Shown piece by piece: positions 9,598 through 17,270 of a stretch of 64,000 nucleotides of DNA. The translations under genes and the position numbers were made by a program. The notes below the pieces were generated by a model that saw only the letters and a program-made list of their open reading frames with translations, had not been told where the DNA came from and did no database searches. Numbering within the stretch: position 1 is the stretch's first letter; every line of letters begins with the position of its first letter. The DNA lies in NCBI RefSeq assembly GCF_003114815.1, contig NZ_BFAZ01000002.1:124001-188000 (forward strand). The letters run 5' to 3'. The DNA is from Leptospira ellinghausenii (GTDB lineage Bacteria > Spirochaetota > Leptospiria > Leptospirales > Leptospiraceae).

Positions 9598-10554
9598 ATG
9601 AAAATTAAGTTTTGGGGTGTTCGAGGTTCCATAGGTTCACCCATCCGGCCAGAAAACGTAAAACATAAAATCGAAAAAATTCTCTCTTTGGCAAGTCCAA
9701 CCGACATCCAAAACGAACAAAGTATTCATAGTTTTTTAAATTCTCTTAGTTTTTCCTCATCATCGACTTACGGTGGTAATACGACTTGTGTCGAAATCCG
9801 TGACAAAGAGGGAACTCTCATCATTATCGATGGTGGTACTGGTTTACGGGAACTTGGAAACCAAATGATGTCATCCCAATTTGGAAAGGGTGTGGGGCAC
9901 GCCTATTGGATACTCACTCACACACATTGGGACCATATCCAAGGCATACCTTTTTTTATTCCTCTGTTTTTACCAGGAAATCATTTCGAGTTCATTTCGT
10001 CCATGAGTGATGCAGAAAAGAGGTTAGAACACCAATTTGTATTCACACATTTCCCTGTTTCCTTTGATCATTATGCTGCAAAAAAAACCTTTCAATTCAT
10101 CGAAGAAGGAGAGGTTGTTTCCCTTGGCCCAAACATCAAAGCGTTTAGTAAAGCAGTGCGCCATCCTGGTGGGAGTTTTTCCTATCGGTTTACTGAAGAT
10201 GGAAAATCGATCATCTTTGCATCCGATGCCGAATTCAATTTGGAAGAAATGGAAAACATTGATACATACATTGATTATTTCCGAGATGCAGATGTTTTAG
10301 TTTTTGATACACAATATACATTTGAAGAATCATTACAAAAAATTGATTGGGGCCATAGTTCGGCTTCCATTGCTACAGATATTGCCCTTCGGGCAAAAGT
10401 AAAAAAACTCGTGATGTTCCACCATGATCCTTCTTATGATGATGAGAAGTTGGATTTGGTATACTTACGGGCGTTAAAGTACAAAGAGATGTTTGATCCA
10501 CATGGAAAATTAGAAATCATTATGGCTTATGAAGGTTTGGAAATAGAGGTATAA
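9598..10554 (+). CDS. Metallo-beta-lactamase-fold hydrolase
   Basis: The N-terminus MKIKFWGVRGSIGSP and the metal motif THTHWDHIQGIPFF (HxHxDH) place it in the beta-lactamase-like hydrolases close to cAMP phosphodiesterase class II and PhnP-type proteins. Further ligands are visible in VRHPGGSFSYRF, FASDAEF and VMFHHDPSYDD. The substrate cannot be read; a phosphodiester is the likely kind. It has 318 residues and a purine-rich ribosome binding site (AAAGAG). glpK starts 2 bases after its stop. Confidence 0.85.
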   Translation: MKIKFWGVRGSIGSPIRPENVKHKIEKILSLASPTDIQNEQSIHSFLNSLSFSSSSTYGGNTTCVEIRDKEGTLIIIDGGTGLRELGNQMMSSQFGKGVGHAYWILTHTHWDHIQGIPFFIPLFLPGNHFEFISSMSDAEKRLEHQFVFTHFPVSFDHYAAKKTFQFIEEGEVVSLGPNIKAFSKAVRHPGGSFSYRFTEDGKSIIFASDAEFNLEEMENIDTYIDYFRDADVLVFDTQYTFEESLQKIDWGHSSASIATDIALRAKVKKLVMFHHDPSYDDEKLDLVYLRALKYKEMFDPHGKLEIIMAYEGLEIEV

Positions 10555-10555
10555 A

Positions 10556-12052
10556 ATGGCAAAAAAAAATTACATCATTGGGATTGATGCGGGGACAACT
10601 GGGATTCGAACATTTTGTTTTAATGACAAAGGGAAAGTGATTTCGTCTGCCTACCAAGAATTCAAACAATACTATCCAAAACCAGGTTGGGTCGAACATG
10701 ACCCTGAAGAGATCTGGCAAAAAACACAAAAACTCATCGCCCTTGCGATCAAAAACGGAAAACTAAATCCCAAAGATGCCATCGCCATCGGGATTACCAA
10801 CCAAAGGGAAACATCTGTTGTTTGGGATAAAAAAACAGGAAAACCAGTTTATAATGCGATCGTATGGCAATGCCGTAGGACATCGGATATCTGTAAGGAT
10901 TTAAAAAAACAAAGCCTAGAATCCAATTTTCGTAACAAAACAGGACTTGTACTTGATGCTTATTTCTCTGGAACCAAAATCCAATGGATCCTCGACAATG
11001 TCAAAGGAGCACGAGAGAGGGCCGAACGAGGAGACCTTCTTTTTGGAACCATTGATACTTGGTTATTGTACAAACTCACAGGTCACAAAGAACACAAAAC
11101 CGATCATACGAATGCATCCCGTACTTTACTCTTCAATATCCAAACCAAGGAATGGGATGAAGAACTTTGTAAGATTTTAAAAGTTCCTATGTCAATGTTA
11201 CCCAAGGCATACAATTCTAAAAATCTATTTGGTTTTACTTCCAATGTTAAATCCATTCCAGATGGAATCCCAATCTCTTCACTTGTGGGTGACCAACAAG
11301 GTGCCCTTTTTGGGCAACTCTGCACAGAACCTGGGGAAGCAAAAAACACTTACGGAACAGGTTGTTTTTTACTCTTCAATGTGGGGGATGAATTTCGAAT
11401 TTCGAACCAAGGTCTCATCACCACACTGGCTCTTGGACCTGAAGGGAAAACCGTGTATTGTTTGGAAGGTTCCGTATTTATTGGGGGAGCTGTAGTCCAG
11501 TTCCTAAGGGACAATTTAGAATTTTTTAAATACTCCAAGGATTCCGAAAAATTGGTTAAGTCCATTAAAACAAAAGATGATGTTGTTTTTGTTCCTGCCT
11601 TTGCGGGACTTGGTGCCCCGCATTGGGACCAAGAAGCACGCGGAGCCATCTTTGGACTCTCTCGAGACACAACACCTGCCCAAATCACAAGGGCTGCCCT
11701 AAAGGCAATCGCTTTACAATCCTATGAACTAGCCAATGCAATGGAAAAGGAAACGGGAAAACCACTGAAGTTTTTACGAGTGGATGGTGGGGCAACTTCG
11801 AATGCATGGCTTATGCAATTCCAAGCAGATATCTTAGGAACTAAAGTGATCCGACCACAAAACGTGGATACTACGGTTCTTGGTGCAGCCTACCTTGCTG
11901 GCCTTGAACGAGGGTTTTTCAAATCAGTCGCCCACTTACGGAAAGAGGAAACCAAAACCACTCAGTTCATACCCAAAATGAAAGAGGCAGAACGAAAAGA
12001 AGAAATTGATAAATGGAATTCTGCAATCCTTAGGGTCAAAACAGGAAACTAA
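10556..12052 (+). CDS. glpK: Glycerol kinase
   Basis: It phosphorylates glycerol to sn-glycerol 3-phosphate with ATP. FGGY-kinase features are clear: IGIDAGTTGIRTF at the N-terminus, NQRETSVVWDKKTGKP, the TYGTGCF segment and the GGAVVQFLRDNL region. At 498 residues it has full length. It follows the MBL-fold gene by 2 bases. Its stop abuts the stop of the convergent gene with no space, so any terminator must lie inside coding sequence. No glycerol facilitator or glpD is adjacent. Confidence 0.96.
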   Translation: MAKKNYIIGIDAGTTGIRTFCFNDKGKVISSAYQEFKQYYPKPGWVEHDPEEIWQKTQKLIALAIKNGKLNPKDAIAIGITNQRETSVVWDKKTGKPVYNAIVWQCRRTSDICKDLKKQSLESNFRNKTGLVLDAYFSGTKIQWILDNVKGARERAERGDLLFGTIDTWLLYKLTGHKEHKTDHTNASRTLLFNIQTKEWDEELCKILKVPMSMLPKAYNSKNLFGFTSNVKSIPDGIPISSLVGDQQGALFGQLCTEPGEAKNTYGTGCFLLFNVGDEFRISNQGLITTLALGPEGKTVYCLEGSVFIGGAVVQFLRDNLEFFKYSKDSEKLVKSIKTKDDVVFVPAFAGLGAPHWDQEARGAIFGLSRDTTPAQITRAALKAIALQSYELANAMEKETGKPLKFLRVDGGATSNAWLMQFQADILGTKVIRPQNVDTTVLGAAYLAGLERGFFKSVAHLRKEETKTTQFIPKMKEAERKEEIDKWNSAILRVKTGN

Positions 12053-13231
12053 TCAGTAATCAAACCATAACAGTGAAAATTCAAAACACTGTTTTGGTTT
12101 GGTAATCCCAGCTCCTACAAGGAATAAACCTGTTTCGTAGTAGGGAATTTCAAGGATGAGGTCCTTCGGCAATCGGTGGAATTCCTTCGTATCGATTTCT
12201 TTTCGTGTGAGAAAAAAATCGAATCGAATGGTTTCGATCCAATCTTTGGTTTTGAAAAACAGTTTGGTTTTTGTTTTTCCATAAAATTCTAAAAACTCAC
12301 CACTCACACAAAAATCAAATCGTTTGGAATCCTCAAAGGGGATGGTTTCTTTCGCATTTACTTCCCCATCTTCTCGGTAAGTGAAGATGGTTCCTTCCTC
12401 ATAATACAAATTCCTTGCAAAGCGTTTGTACAGTTCTGATTCGATGATGGAAATTAAATCTTCCCCTTCTGGTGGTTTGACTTTCGGTGCGGATTCAATT
12501 TGTTTCATTTTGTTTTTGGAAATGGATCTTCGAATCACTCCTAAAACAGGTGGTGAAAGTTTGGGTAAAATATAACGGAAATACCTTTCATCGTGTGTGC
12601 GTAGTATCTCTTGTAAAAAGAGTCCATGGATAAGGGGAATGAGTTCTACCGTGAACATTTGTTTGTTTAAAAAAAATGCAAAGTCTGTTTCAAACCGAAA
12701 GAGGTTTGTCACAATTCTCATTTCTTCTTCTTTGGTTCCAGAATAAAGGATCGCAACCAATCGATTGAGGTAGAGTTTACTTTTTTTGTCCATATACAAG
12801 GAATCAATTTCCTTTAGCACCATAGATTCATCAAACTCAGGGTTTACGATGTCACTTAGAGATAAGTATTTTGTTTGGTTGAACTTGTCCCTTTTACTGC
12901 GAACCAGTTCTGTTTTAGTTTGTTTGGACCCACCAATCGTTCGTTTGTTGGGTAAAAAACCTGGATTTGTTTTTTGGAAAAAATCCGTTTTTTGGTCGGG
13001 GCTATTGTAGTAGGGTGGGGTAGAAATAGCTGTCCTTTCAAAGGTTTGGCGAGCAAATTGCAGTTTGTATAAAAAACGTGGGAATAAAATAGGATCTGTG
13101 GAAACGGAAGGGAGTGATGGGATTTTTTTTAAGGGAATTGGGTAAAAGGGATCAGGTGAGGCCACAAAACGGGCAACAGAATCCAAATCGGCCAAATAAA
13201 AATGGTAATTGTTTCCTATGTGGTAAATCAA
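12053..13231 (-). CDS. Unknown protein with a FliG C-domain-like segment
   Basis: This is a 392-residue protein of no family I can name with certainty. Residues about 175-285 resemble the C-terminal half of the flagellar switch protein FliG. MFTVELIPLIHGLFLQEIL corresponds to the FliG MF-x-FEDI-LLDDRSIQ-LREV stretch. It is followed by a helix resembling LALALKGA and by RRSISKNKMKQI, resembling NMSKRAAEM. The charged DDR residues of true FliG are not conserved, so torque function is doubtful. The N-terminal 170 residues are Lys/Pro-rich and unrecognised. Its ATG overlaps the stop of the upstream small gene. The FlgM-like gene lies about 1.5 kb upstream on the same strand. Confidence 0.6.
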   Translation of the reverse strand: MIYHIGNNYHFYLADLDSVARFVASPDPFYPIPLKKIPSLPSVSTDPILFPRFLYKLQFARQTFERTAISTPPYYNSPDQKTDFFQKTNPGFLPNKRTIGGSKQTKTELVRSKRDKFNQTKYLSLSDIVNPEFDESMVLKEIDSLYMDKKSKLYLNRLVAILYSGTKEEEMRIVTNLFRFETDFAFFLNKQMFTVELIPLIHGLFLQEILRTHDERYFRYILPKLSPPVLGVIRRSISKNKMKQIESAPKVKPPEGEDLISIIESELYKRFARNLYYEEGTIFTYREDGEVNAKETIPFEDSKRFDFCVSGEFLEFYGKTKTKLFFKTKDWIETIRFDFFLTRKEIDTKEFHRLPKDLILEIPYYETGLFLVGAGITKPKQCFEFSLLWFDY

Positions 13232-13515
13232 ACAGGTGGAGATTTTTTTAATTTCTTTTGGATGCGAATGCGAAAGTGTTCCCAGTTATAATCTTTTTTC
13301 AAAATTTCCAATTCCTGGTCCACACCAAAACGCATAAAATCAAATATCTCTTCGTGTTCCATCCCAACGACAATTGATAAGTCTTGGATCACCCTTTGCA
13401 AACGCCTTGCATCTCTATCACTTAAGGAAAAGGTTTCTAAGAGTCTTTGTTCAAATTCAGTGAGTTGGATCAAAATCTTCCTAAAACGCAGCCACAAGGA
13501 TGGTTTCGATTTCAT
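13228..13515 (-). CDS. Small protein of unknown function
   Basis: It has about 95 residues, mostly charged helices (LIQLTEFEQRLLETFSLSDRDARRLQRVIQDL), with no signal peptide or membrane segment. I do not recognise a family. The ATG at 13515 was chosen because the longer frame (to 13575) would run deeper into the Fe-ADH-like gene; even so the two overlap by 35 bases. Its stop overlaps the ATG of the FliG-like gene, so the three genes are probably one transcript. Confidence 0.6.
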   Translation of the reverse strand: MKSKPSLWLRFRKILIQLTEFEQRLLETFSLSDRDARRLQRVIQDLSIVVGMEHEEIFDFMRFGVDQELEILKKDYNWEHFRIRIQKKLKKSPPV

Positions 13516-14647
13516 TTTTCGGAAGTTCTCTTGGAAGACAATCAAGAAATGAATACGTTGCCGCAAGTGTCGCAATCCCAGGTAAATCGATTTTTTTCAC
13601 TTCATACTCAGAGAGGCGTTGTGGGATACGTAACTCTAGATAAATTTTTCGGATCCCTTCCACCGCTTTGATCGCCGCTTCGATGACAGAAATGTTTGTC
13701 ACATCTTCGTCAAGGGCTCTTGCGATCATTACATACTTACCTGCAGAAGAAGTCAGGTTGTATTCCATAACGTGTGGGAGGAGGATCGACATACTTTGAA
13801 AGATATCAAGATTTGTAACGGTTGTTACTGCTAGTGATAAAGCGTAACACAAACCAAGGCTACTTGTCGATTGTGCAATCCCTGCAAGTAAACTTGCTGC
13901 ATAAATGGAGTTTTTCGGTCCTAAGTTTCTTGGTTCCCGAATGGCAGGTACAATGTTTTTGGAAATGAGTTCGATAGAACGTAACGCAGTGGAAGAAGTG
14001 ATTTCGTTTGCATACTTCGAGAGAATGCTATCCACTGCTGCTGATAAAATGGAAATTCCTGTTTTTGCAGTTTCGGAGCTCGACATACCAGCACCAATTT
14101 TCGGATCAGAAACAATGAGTTCTGGGAAAGCCCATTCATGAGCGAAGTACTTTCTGTTTTTGTCTTTGTCGTCTACAATGGAAAAAAATGGAGAACATTC
14201 ATTACCGAGTAGGGGTTTTGTAGGCACTACCACAAGAGGTAATCCCTTTTTTTTCGGTTGTTTTCTGCCCACTAGTAGTTCTTCCGCAAACATATCATTT
14301 GTTGCGAGTAAGGAAGCCGCTTTACCAGCGTTCATCGATTCAAAGGAACCATAAGCTACAACACAATCGGCATTGGAGATTCGTAAAAAATGAGCACAAG
14401 TATCTAAGTCTTTGAAATGAACACGGTCAACGATGTCATCATAAATGATCACACCTTCTGCGTGTTTTTCCAAACTCGTTTTGATGATGGAAAGTTCTTC
14501 CGAGTTTTCTAACTCTTTTTGTGTGGTGATGAGTACAACTCTTGATCCTATGTTTTTGACAAAGGAACCGAGTTTATAACCACAATCGATTTCGAAATGA
14601 ATTTTTGGCGGAAATTGAAAATTGATCCATTCGGGGAGAACTGGCAT
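13481..14647 (-). CDS. Iron-containing alcohol dehydrogenase-fold protein, probably inactive
   Basis: The fold is that of Fe-ADH/glycerol dehydrogenase-type enzymes: DPKIGAGMSSSETAKTG, SSLGLCYALSLAV and ILLPHVMEYN align along the 388 residues. The catalytic parts are gone. The metal ligand Asp is kept (Asp206), but the three His ligands align with Ser210, Leu272 and Ile282. The cofactor loop GGGS reads AYGS. It therefore probably does not bind Fe/Zn or oxidise alcohols. It lies between a FlgM-like gene and the FliG-like gene set on the same strand, so a structural or regulatory role is conceivable, but this is inference. Confidence 0.75.
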   Translation of the reverse strand: MPVLPEWINFQFPPKIHFEIDCGYKLGSFVKNIGSRVVLITTQKELENSEELSIIKTSLEKHAEGVIIYDDIVDRVHFKDLDTCAHFLRISNADCVVAYGSFESMNAGKAASLLATNDMFAEELLVGRKQPKKKGLPLVVVPTKPLLGNECSPFFSIVDDKDKNRKYFAHEWAFPELIVSDPKIGAGMSSSETAKTGISILSAAVDSILSKYANEITSSTALRSIELISKNIVPAIREPRNLGPKNSIYAASLLAGIAQSTSSLGLCYALSLAVTTVTNLDIFQSMSILLPHVMEYNLTSSAGKYVMIARALDEDVTNISVIEAAIKAVEGIRKIYLELRIPQRLSEYEVKKIDLPGIATLAATYSFLDCLPRELPKNEIETILVAAF

Positions 14648-14703
14648 ACTGATCCCCTAACTATGAATAAGCGAAGCGTGAGAAATCCTCGGAGAGGACA
14701 ATA

Positions 14704-14733
14704 AAAAAGGATCCCTCACCACCTGTCCTTTTT
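14704..14733 (-). terminator. Weak hairpin after the FlgM-like gene
   Basis: An 8-base stem (AAAAAGGA at 14704-14711 against TCCTTTTT at 14726-14733) encloses a 14-base loop and overlaps the stop codon of the minus-strand gene. The stem is A/T-rich and the T run is part of it, so it is only a candidate terminator. It would work about equally on both strands. Confidence 0.35.
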
Positions 14734-15058
14734 ACTGTTGTCCGAGGAAAGACGTTGCAATTTGGTCGGAAATTTTATCTAACATCTCTGGTGAAAGAGT
14801 GTCATAGTCTCCGTTTTTCAATCGTTCTTTGATCGCTTTGATTTTTTCAGTGCGATCCTCTTCTGGAGGAGCTTGAACAATTTGTTTTGCAATTTGTTTT
14901 ACTTCTGCTTGGAGTTTTGCTTCCGAAGCAATTTTTTTAGCCGCATCGGAGATCGAAATTGTATCTACCGGTGTTTGTGATTCCGTTTCCTTTGGCCCTT
15001 GTGGTTTTTTCGGTTCGTAACCGTAACCACCAACTCGACCTACTTTATCGATGTTCAT
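14732..15058 (-). CDS. FlgM-like anti-sigma-28 factor
   Basis: The 108-residue protein has the FlgM layout: a disordered N-terminus, then TISISDAAKKIA (like the VxLSDxA motif), then a C-terminal R-x-E-K-I-K-AIKERLKNGDYDT-(x)-MLDKISDQIATSFL. This matches the FlgM sigma-binding helices, in which iA..il follows a G-x-Y segment. FlgM holds FliA inactive until the hook is finished. The call rests on pattern only. The ADH-like gene lies 84 bases downstream. Confidence 0.6.
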   Translation of the reverse strand: MNIDKVGRVGGYGYEPKKPQGPKETESQTPVDTISISDAAKKIASEAKLQAEVKQIAKQIVQAPPEEDRTEKIKAIKERLKNGDYDTLSPEMLDKISDQIATSFLGQQ

Positions 15059-15079
15059 ATATTTAGTCCTCTTCCTACA

Positions 15080-15802
15080 TCACATATCGGAGGAATCTGA
15101 ATTTCCCTTAAGTGATTTTTTTCGATGGTTTAAGAGAAATACAAATTCTCCCTTCGCATTGGGCGGTTTTTCTGCCAATTCCCTAGGATTTGCATAATAA
15201 AGTACCTCTTCGAAGGCCTTTGTCAACTCCCTTCCCACAAGGACCTCTGTTTCGGGGTACAATTCCTCGAGGAGAGGATACAATCTTGGGAGTTTGTGGA
15301 CAGATTCATAGAAGACGATCAGTCCTTCGATTTCCTTTGCCTTCTCTAATTCTCGGCGTTTTTTACTCGGTTTTTCAGAGAGAAAACCTAAAAAATAAGT
15401 AGGATTCACTTGGAATCCAGAAACAGAGAGTAAAGCGGTTAAGGCTGATGCACCTGGAACAGGAATGATTGGAATTCCATTTTCCCTAGCGGTGCGAACC
15501 ATTTGGCTTCCAGGATCGGAAACACCAGGGGTTCCCGCATCGGAAACAAGGGCCATAGATTTCCCTTTTTTCAATTGGTCGAGGACATTGGCATACGGCG
15601 ATTCGGAATGGTCTTTGTAAAGGGCAAGGACTGGCGTCACAATCCCGAGTTTGTGAAAGAGAGACTTGGTTTCCTTTGTGGATTCACAAAGCACAAGTTC
15701 CACTTCTTTGAAAACCTCGATGGCACGAAGGGTGATGTCTCCCATATTCCCAATGGGAGTTGCCACAACATATAAATTCCCCGATTCACGTTTATGGGCC
15801 AA
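15080..15802 (-). CDS. rsmI: 16S rRNA 2'-O-ribose C1402 methyltransferase RsmI
   Basis: It methylates the 2'-O of C1402 in the 16S rRNA decoding site. Family segments are LYVVATPIGNMGDITLRA, VLCESTKETKSLFHKLGI, ALVSDAGTPGVSDPG and VPGASALTALLSVSGF, all typical of the tetrapyrrole methylase-fold RsmI. The start is uncertain. A TTG at 15802 gives an N-terminus of family length; an ATG at 15856 would add 18 residues overlapping the upstream lipoprotein gene. No strong ribosome binding site decides it. The C-terminus ends with a basic tail. Confidence 0.92.
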   Translation of the reverse strand: MAHKRESGNLYVVATPIGNMGDITLRAIEVFKEVELVLCESTKETKSLFHKLGIVTPVLALYKDHSESPYANVLDQLKKGKSMALVSDAGTPGVSDPGSQMVRTARENGIPIIPVPGASALTALLSVSGFQVNPTYFLGFLSEKPSKKRRELEKAKEIEGLIVFYESVHKLPRLYPLLEELYPETEVLVGRELTKAFEEVLYYANPRELAEKPPNAKGEFVFLLNHRKKSLKGNSDSSDM

Positions 15803-16532
15803 CGTATTGGCACCCAGGAGGAGATTGTCCCGCAGGACAAGTACAACCCAATTCATTATTCCCCTTAGTGCATGGGTTACAGGCAGTTCCTAACGCACAA
15901 GAGGAAGGTGTTCCACACGCAGGGTTGGAACAGGTAGTTGTGTTACAACCAACTCCAACAGAACAAAGAGTTTGGATGTCATTCACTCGGTTGGGAATGG
16001 CACATGTGCTCACAGCTGCTGATGGGTTGGAAATGAGGCCTCCAGTCAGCATCGCACGTATGGTGAAGTTGTAGATTTGGCATTTTTGGAAAAATTCAGT
16101 CCCCGGAGGTGGGACAGCAAACCGAATCCGTTTGACCATGATCCGACTTGAGGAAGTGGAAGCTTCATATGGTAAATGAGGGAAACTAGGTTGTACGCCA
16201 TCTTCTAACCACTCTCCTTGGACAGTTTGGATGATCCCAGGGAATGCGGTTGTCACATACAAATTGTACCCAACAAACTGTGGTTCTCTGTTTGTTACAT
16301 AGTATTTCAGAATGTATTCAGGTCTTGGGTCGGCATTATAATTGAGAATATCGGTTTGGAAGTCGTTTGTGATGTTACTATTCACTGCGACTACGGAAAG
16401 GAGCTGTGGGACATTGGGTGGTACCAAAAATACAAACGGGGCTACCGGGGTGTCTGTGTTCACTCCACAATGAAAAAAAGAGAGAAAAGATACGCAGATA
16501 TAGTAAATTGGATGTAAAGAGGGAAAACGCAT
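15792..16532 (-). CDS. Lipoprotein with a Cys-rich C-terminus
   Basis: A signal peptide ends at LSFFHC (Cys at about residue 22), suggesting lipidation. The middle 170 residues are beta-rich with many aromatic residues and no recognised domain; part resembles a fibronectin-like or immunoglobulin-like pattern, but weakly. The last 60 residues hold about a dozen cysteines spaced like small disulphide knots (CSVGVGCNTTTCSNPACG). Such tails are usually extracellular. It is upstream of and overlaps rsmI. The function is unknown. Confidence 0.7.
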   Translation of the reverse strand: MRFPSLHPIYYICVSFLSFFHCGVNTDTPVAPFVFLVPPNVPQLLSVVAVNSNITNDFQTDILNYNADPRPEYILKYYVTNREPQFVGYNLYVTTAFPGIIQTVQGEWLEDGVQPSFPHLPYEASTSSSRIMVKRIRFAVPPPGTEFFQKCQIYNFTIRAMLTGGLISNPSAAVSTCAIPNRVNDIQTLCSVGVGCNTTTCSNPACGTPSSCALGTACNPCTKGNNELGCTCPAGQSPPGCQYVGP

Positions 16533-16574
16533 TCTGTTTCTCGTTTCCCTTCCAAGTTTTCAGGAATTCAATCT

Positions 16575-17270
16575 ATGGGAATCCAAAAAAAATTACTCTT
16601 TGTCTCCATTTCCCTCATTGGGCTTTTTTTTCTCATCCTCCTTATGCTCGGTGGTGAGGATGAAGATGAGCTCCGTCGTAAAAAAGAAAGAAGTTCGCAG
16701 GCCCTAGCTTTATTTGGTGGTGGTTCGAACAATCCCAAAGGTACAAACCGACTCGGTGTTCGTGGGGAAGAAGCAGGTTCCATCTTCGATTCTGATTATT
16801 ACAATGCAGGTGGGATGCGGTATGAAGACGACCCAAACATTGCGGCAGGGGAATCTGGTGAAATTCCGATTAATCCTCAAACTGGGAAACCCTATCCTCC
16901 CGAGGCAATGCAAGCCTTTGAGGAACTAAGAGAACAATTCCCTGACAATGACCTGATTCCAAAACGAATGACAGCAGAAGAAAAGAAAAAACAAGCTGAG
17001 TTCAATCAGAAACTCACGCGAGCTACAAATTCTGTGTTTGGTGGCAATGCCAATGCTTCTGACCTAACAACGTATTACAGTCATGTTCGGAAACAAGGAA
17101 AGGATCGACTTGAGATCATCAATTATCTCATCGAATCACAAGGTGGGGATGATCCTGAAATGGATAAAAAGTTCCAAGAAATCTTAAAGAACATCCAATT
17201 CCAAAACGAACAAATCGAAAAAGAAGCAGCTGGTGCGTATGCAAAGGCGGGGCTTCCACCACCCACTTAA
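16575..17270 (+). CDS. Membrane-anchored protein of unknown function
   Basis: A single N-terminal membrane helix (about 6-26) is followed by a charged, Gly/Asn-rich segment (FGGGSNNPKGTNRLGVRGEE). A helical C-terminal domain then spans about 110-225, with LTTYYSHVRKQGKDRLEIINYL. It is probably anchored in the inner membrane facing the periplasm. I recognise no family in its 231 residues. The stop overlaps the nadE stop on the opposite strand by 4 bases. It starts 42 bases from the divergent lipoprotein gene. Confidence 0.7.
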   Translation: MGIQKKLLFVSISLIGLFFLILLMLGGEDEDELRRKKERSSQALALFGGGSNNPKGTNRLGVRGEEAGSIFDSDYYNAGGMRYEDDPNIAAGESGEIPINPQTGKPYPPEAMQAFEELREQFPDNDLIPKRMTAEEKKKQAEFNQKLTRATNSVFGGNANASDLTTYYSHVRKQGKDRLEIINYLIESQGGDDPEMDKKFQEILKNIQFQNEQIEKEAAGAYAKAGLPPPT

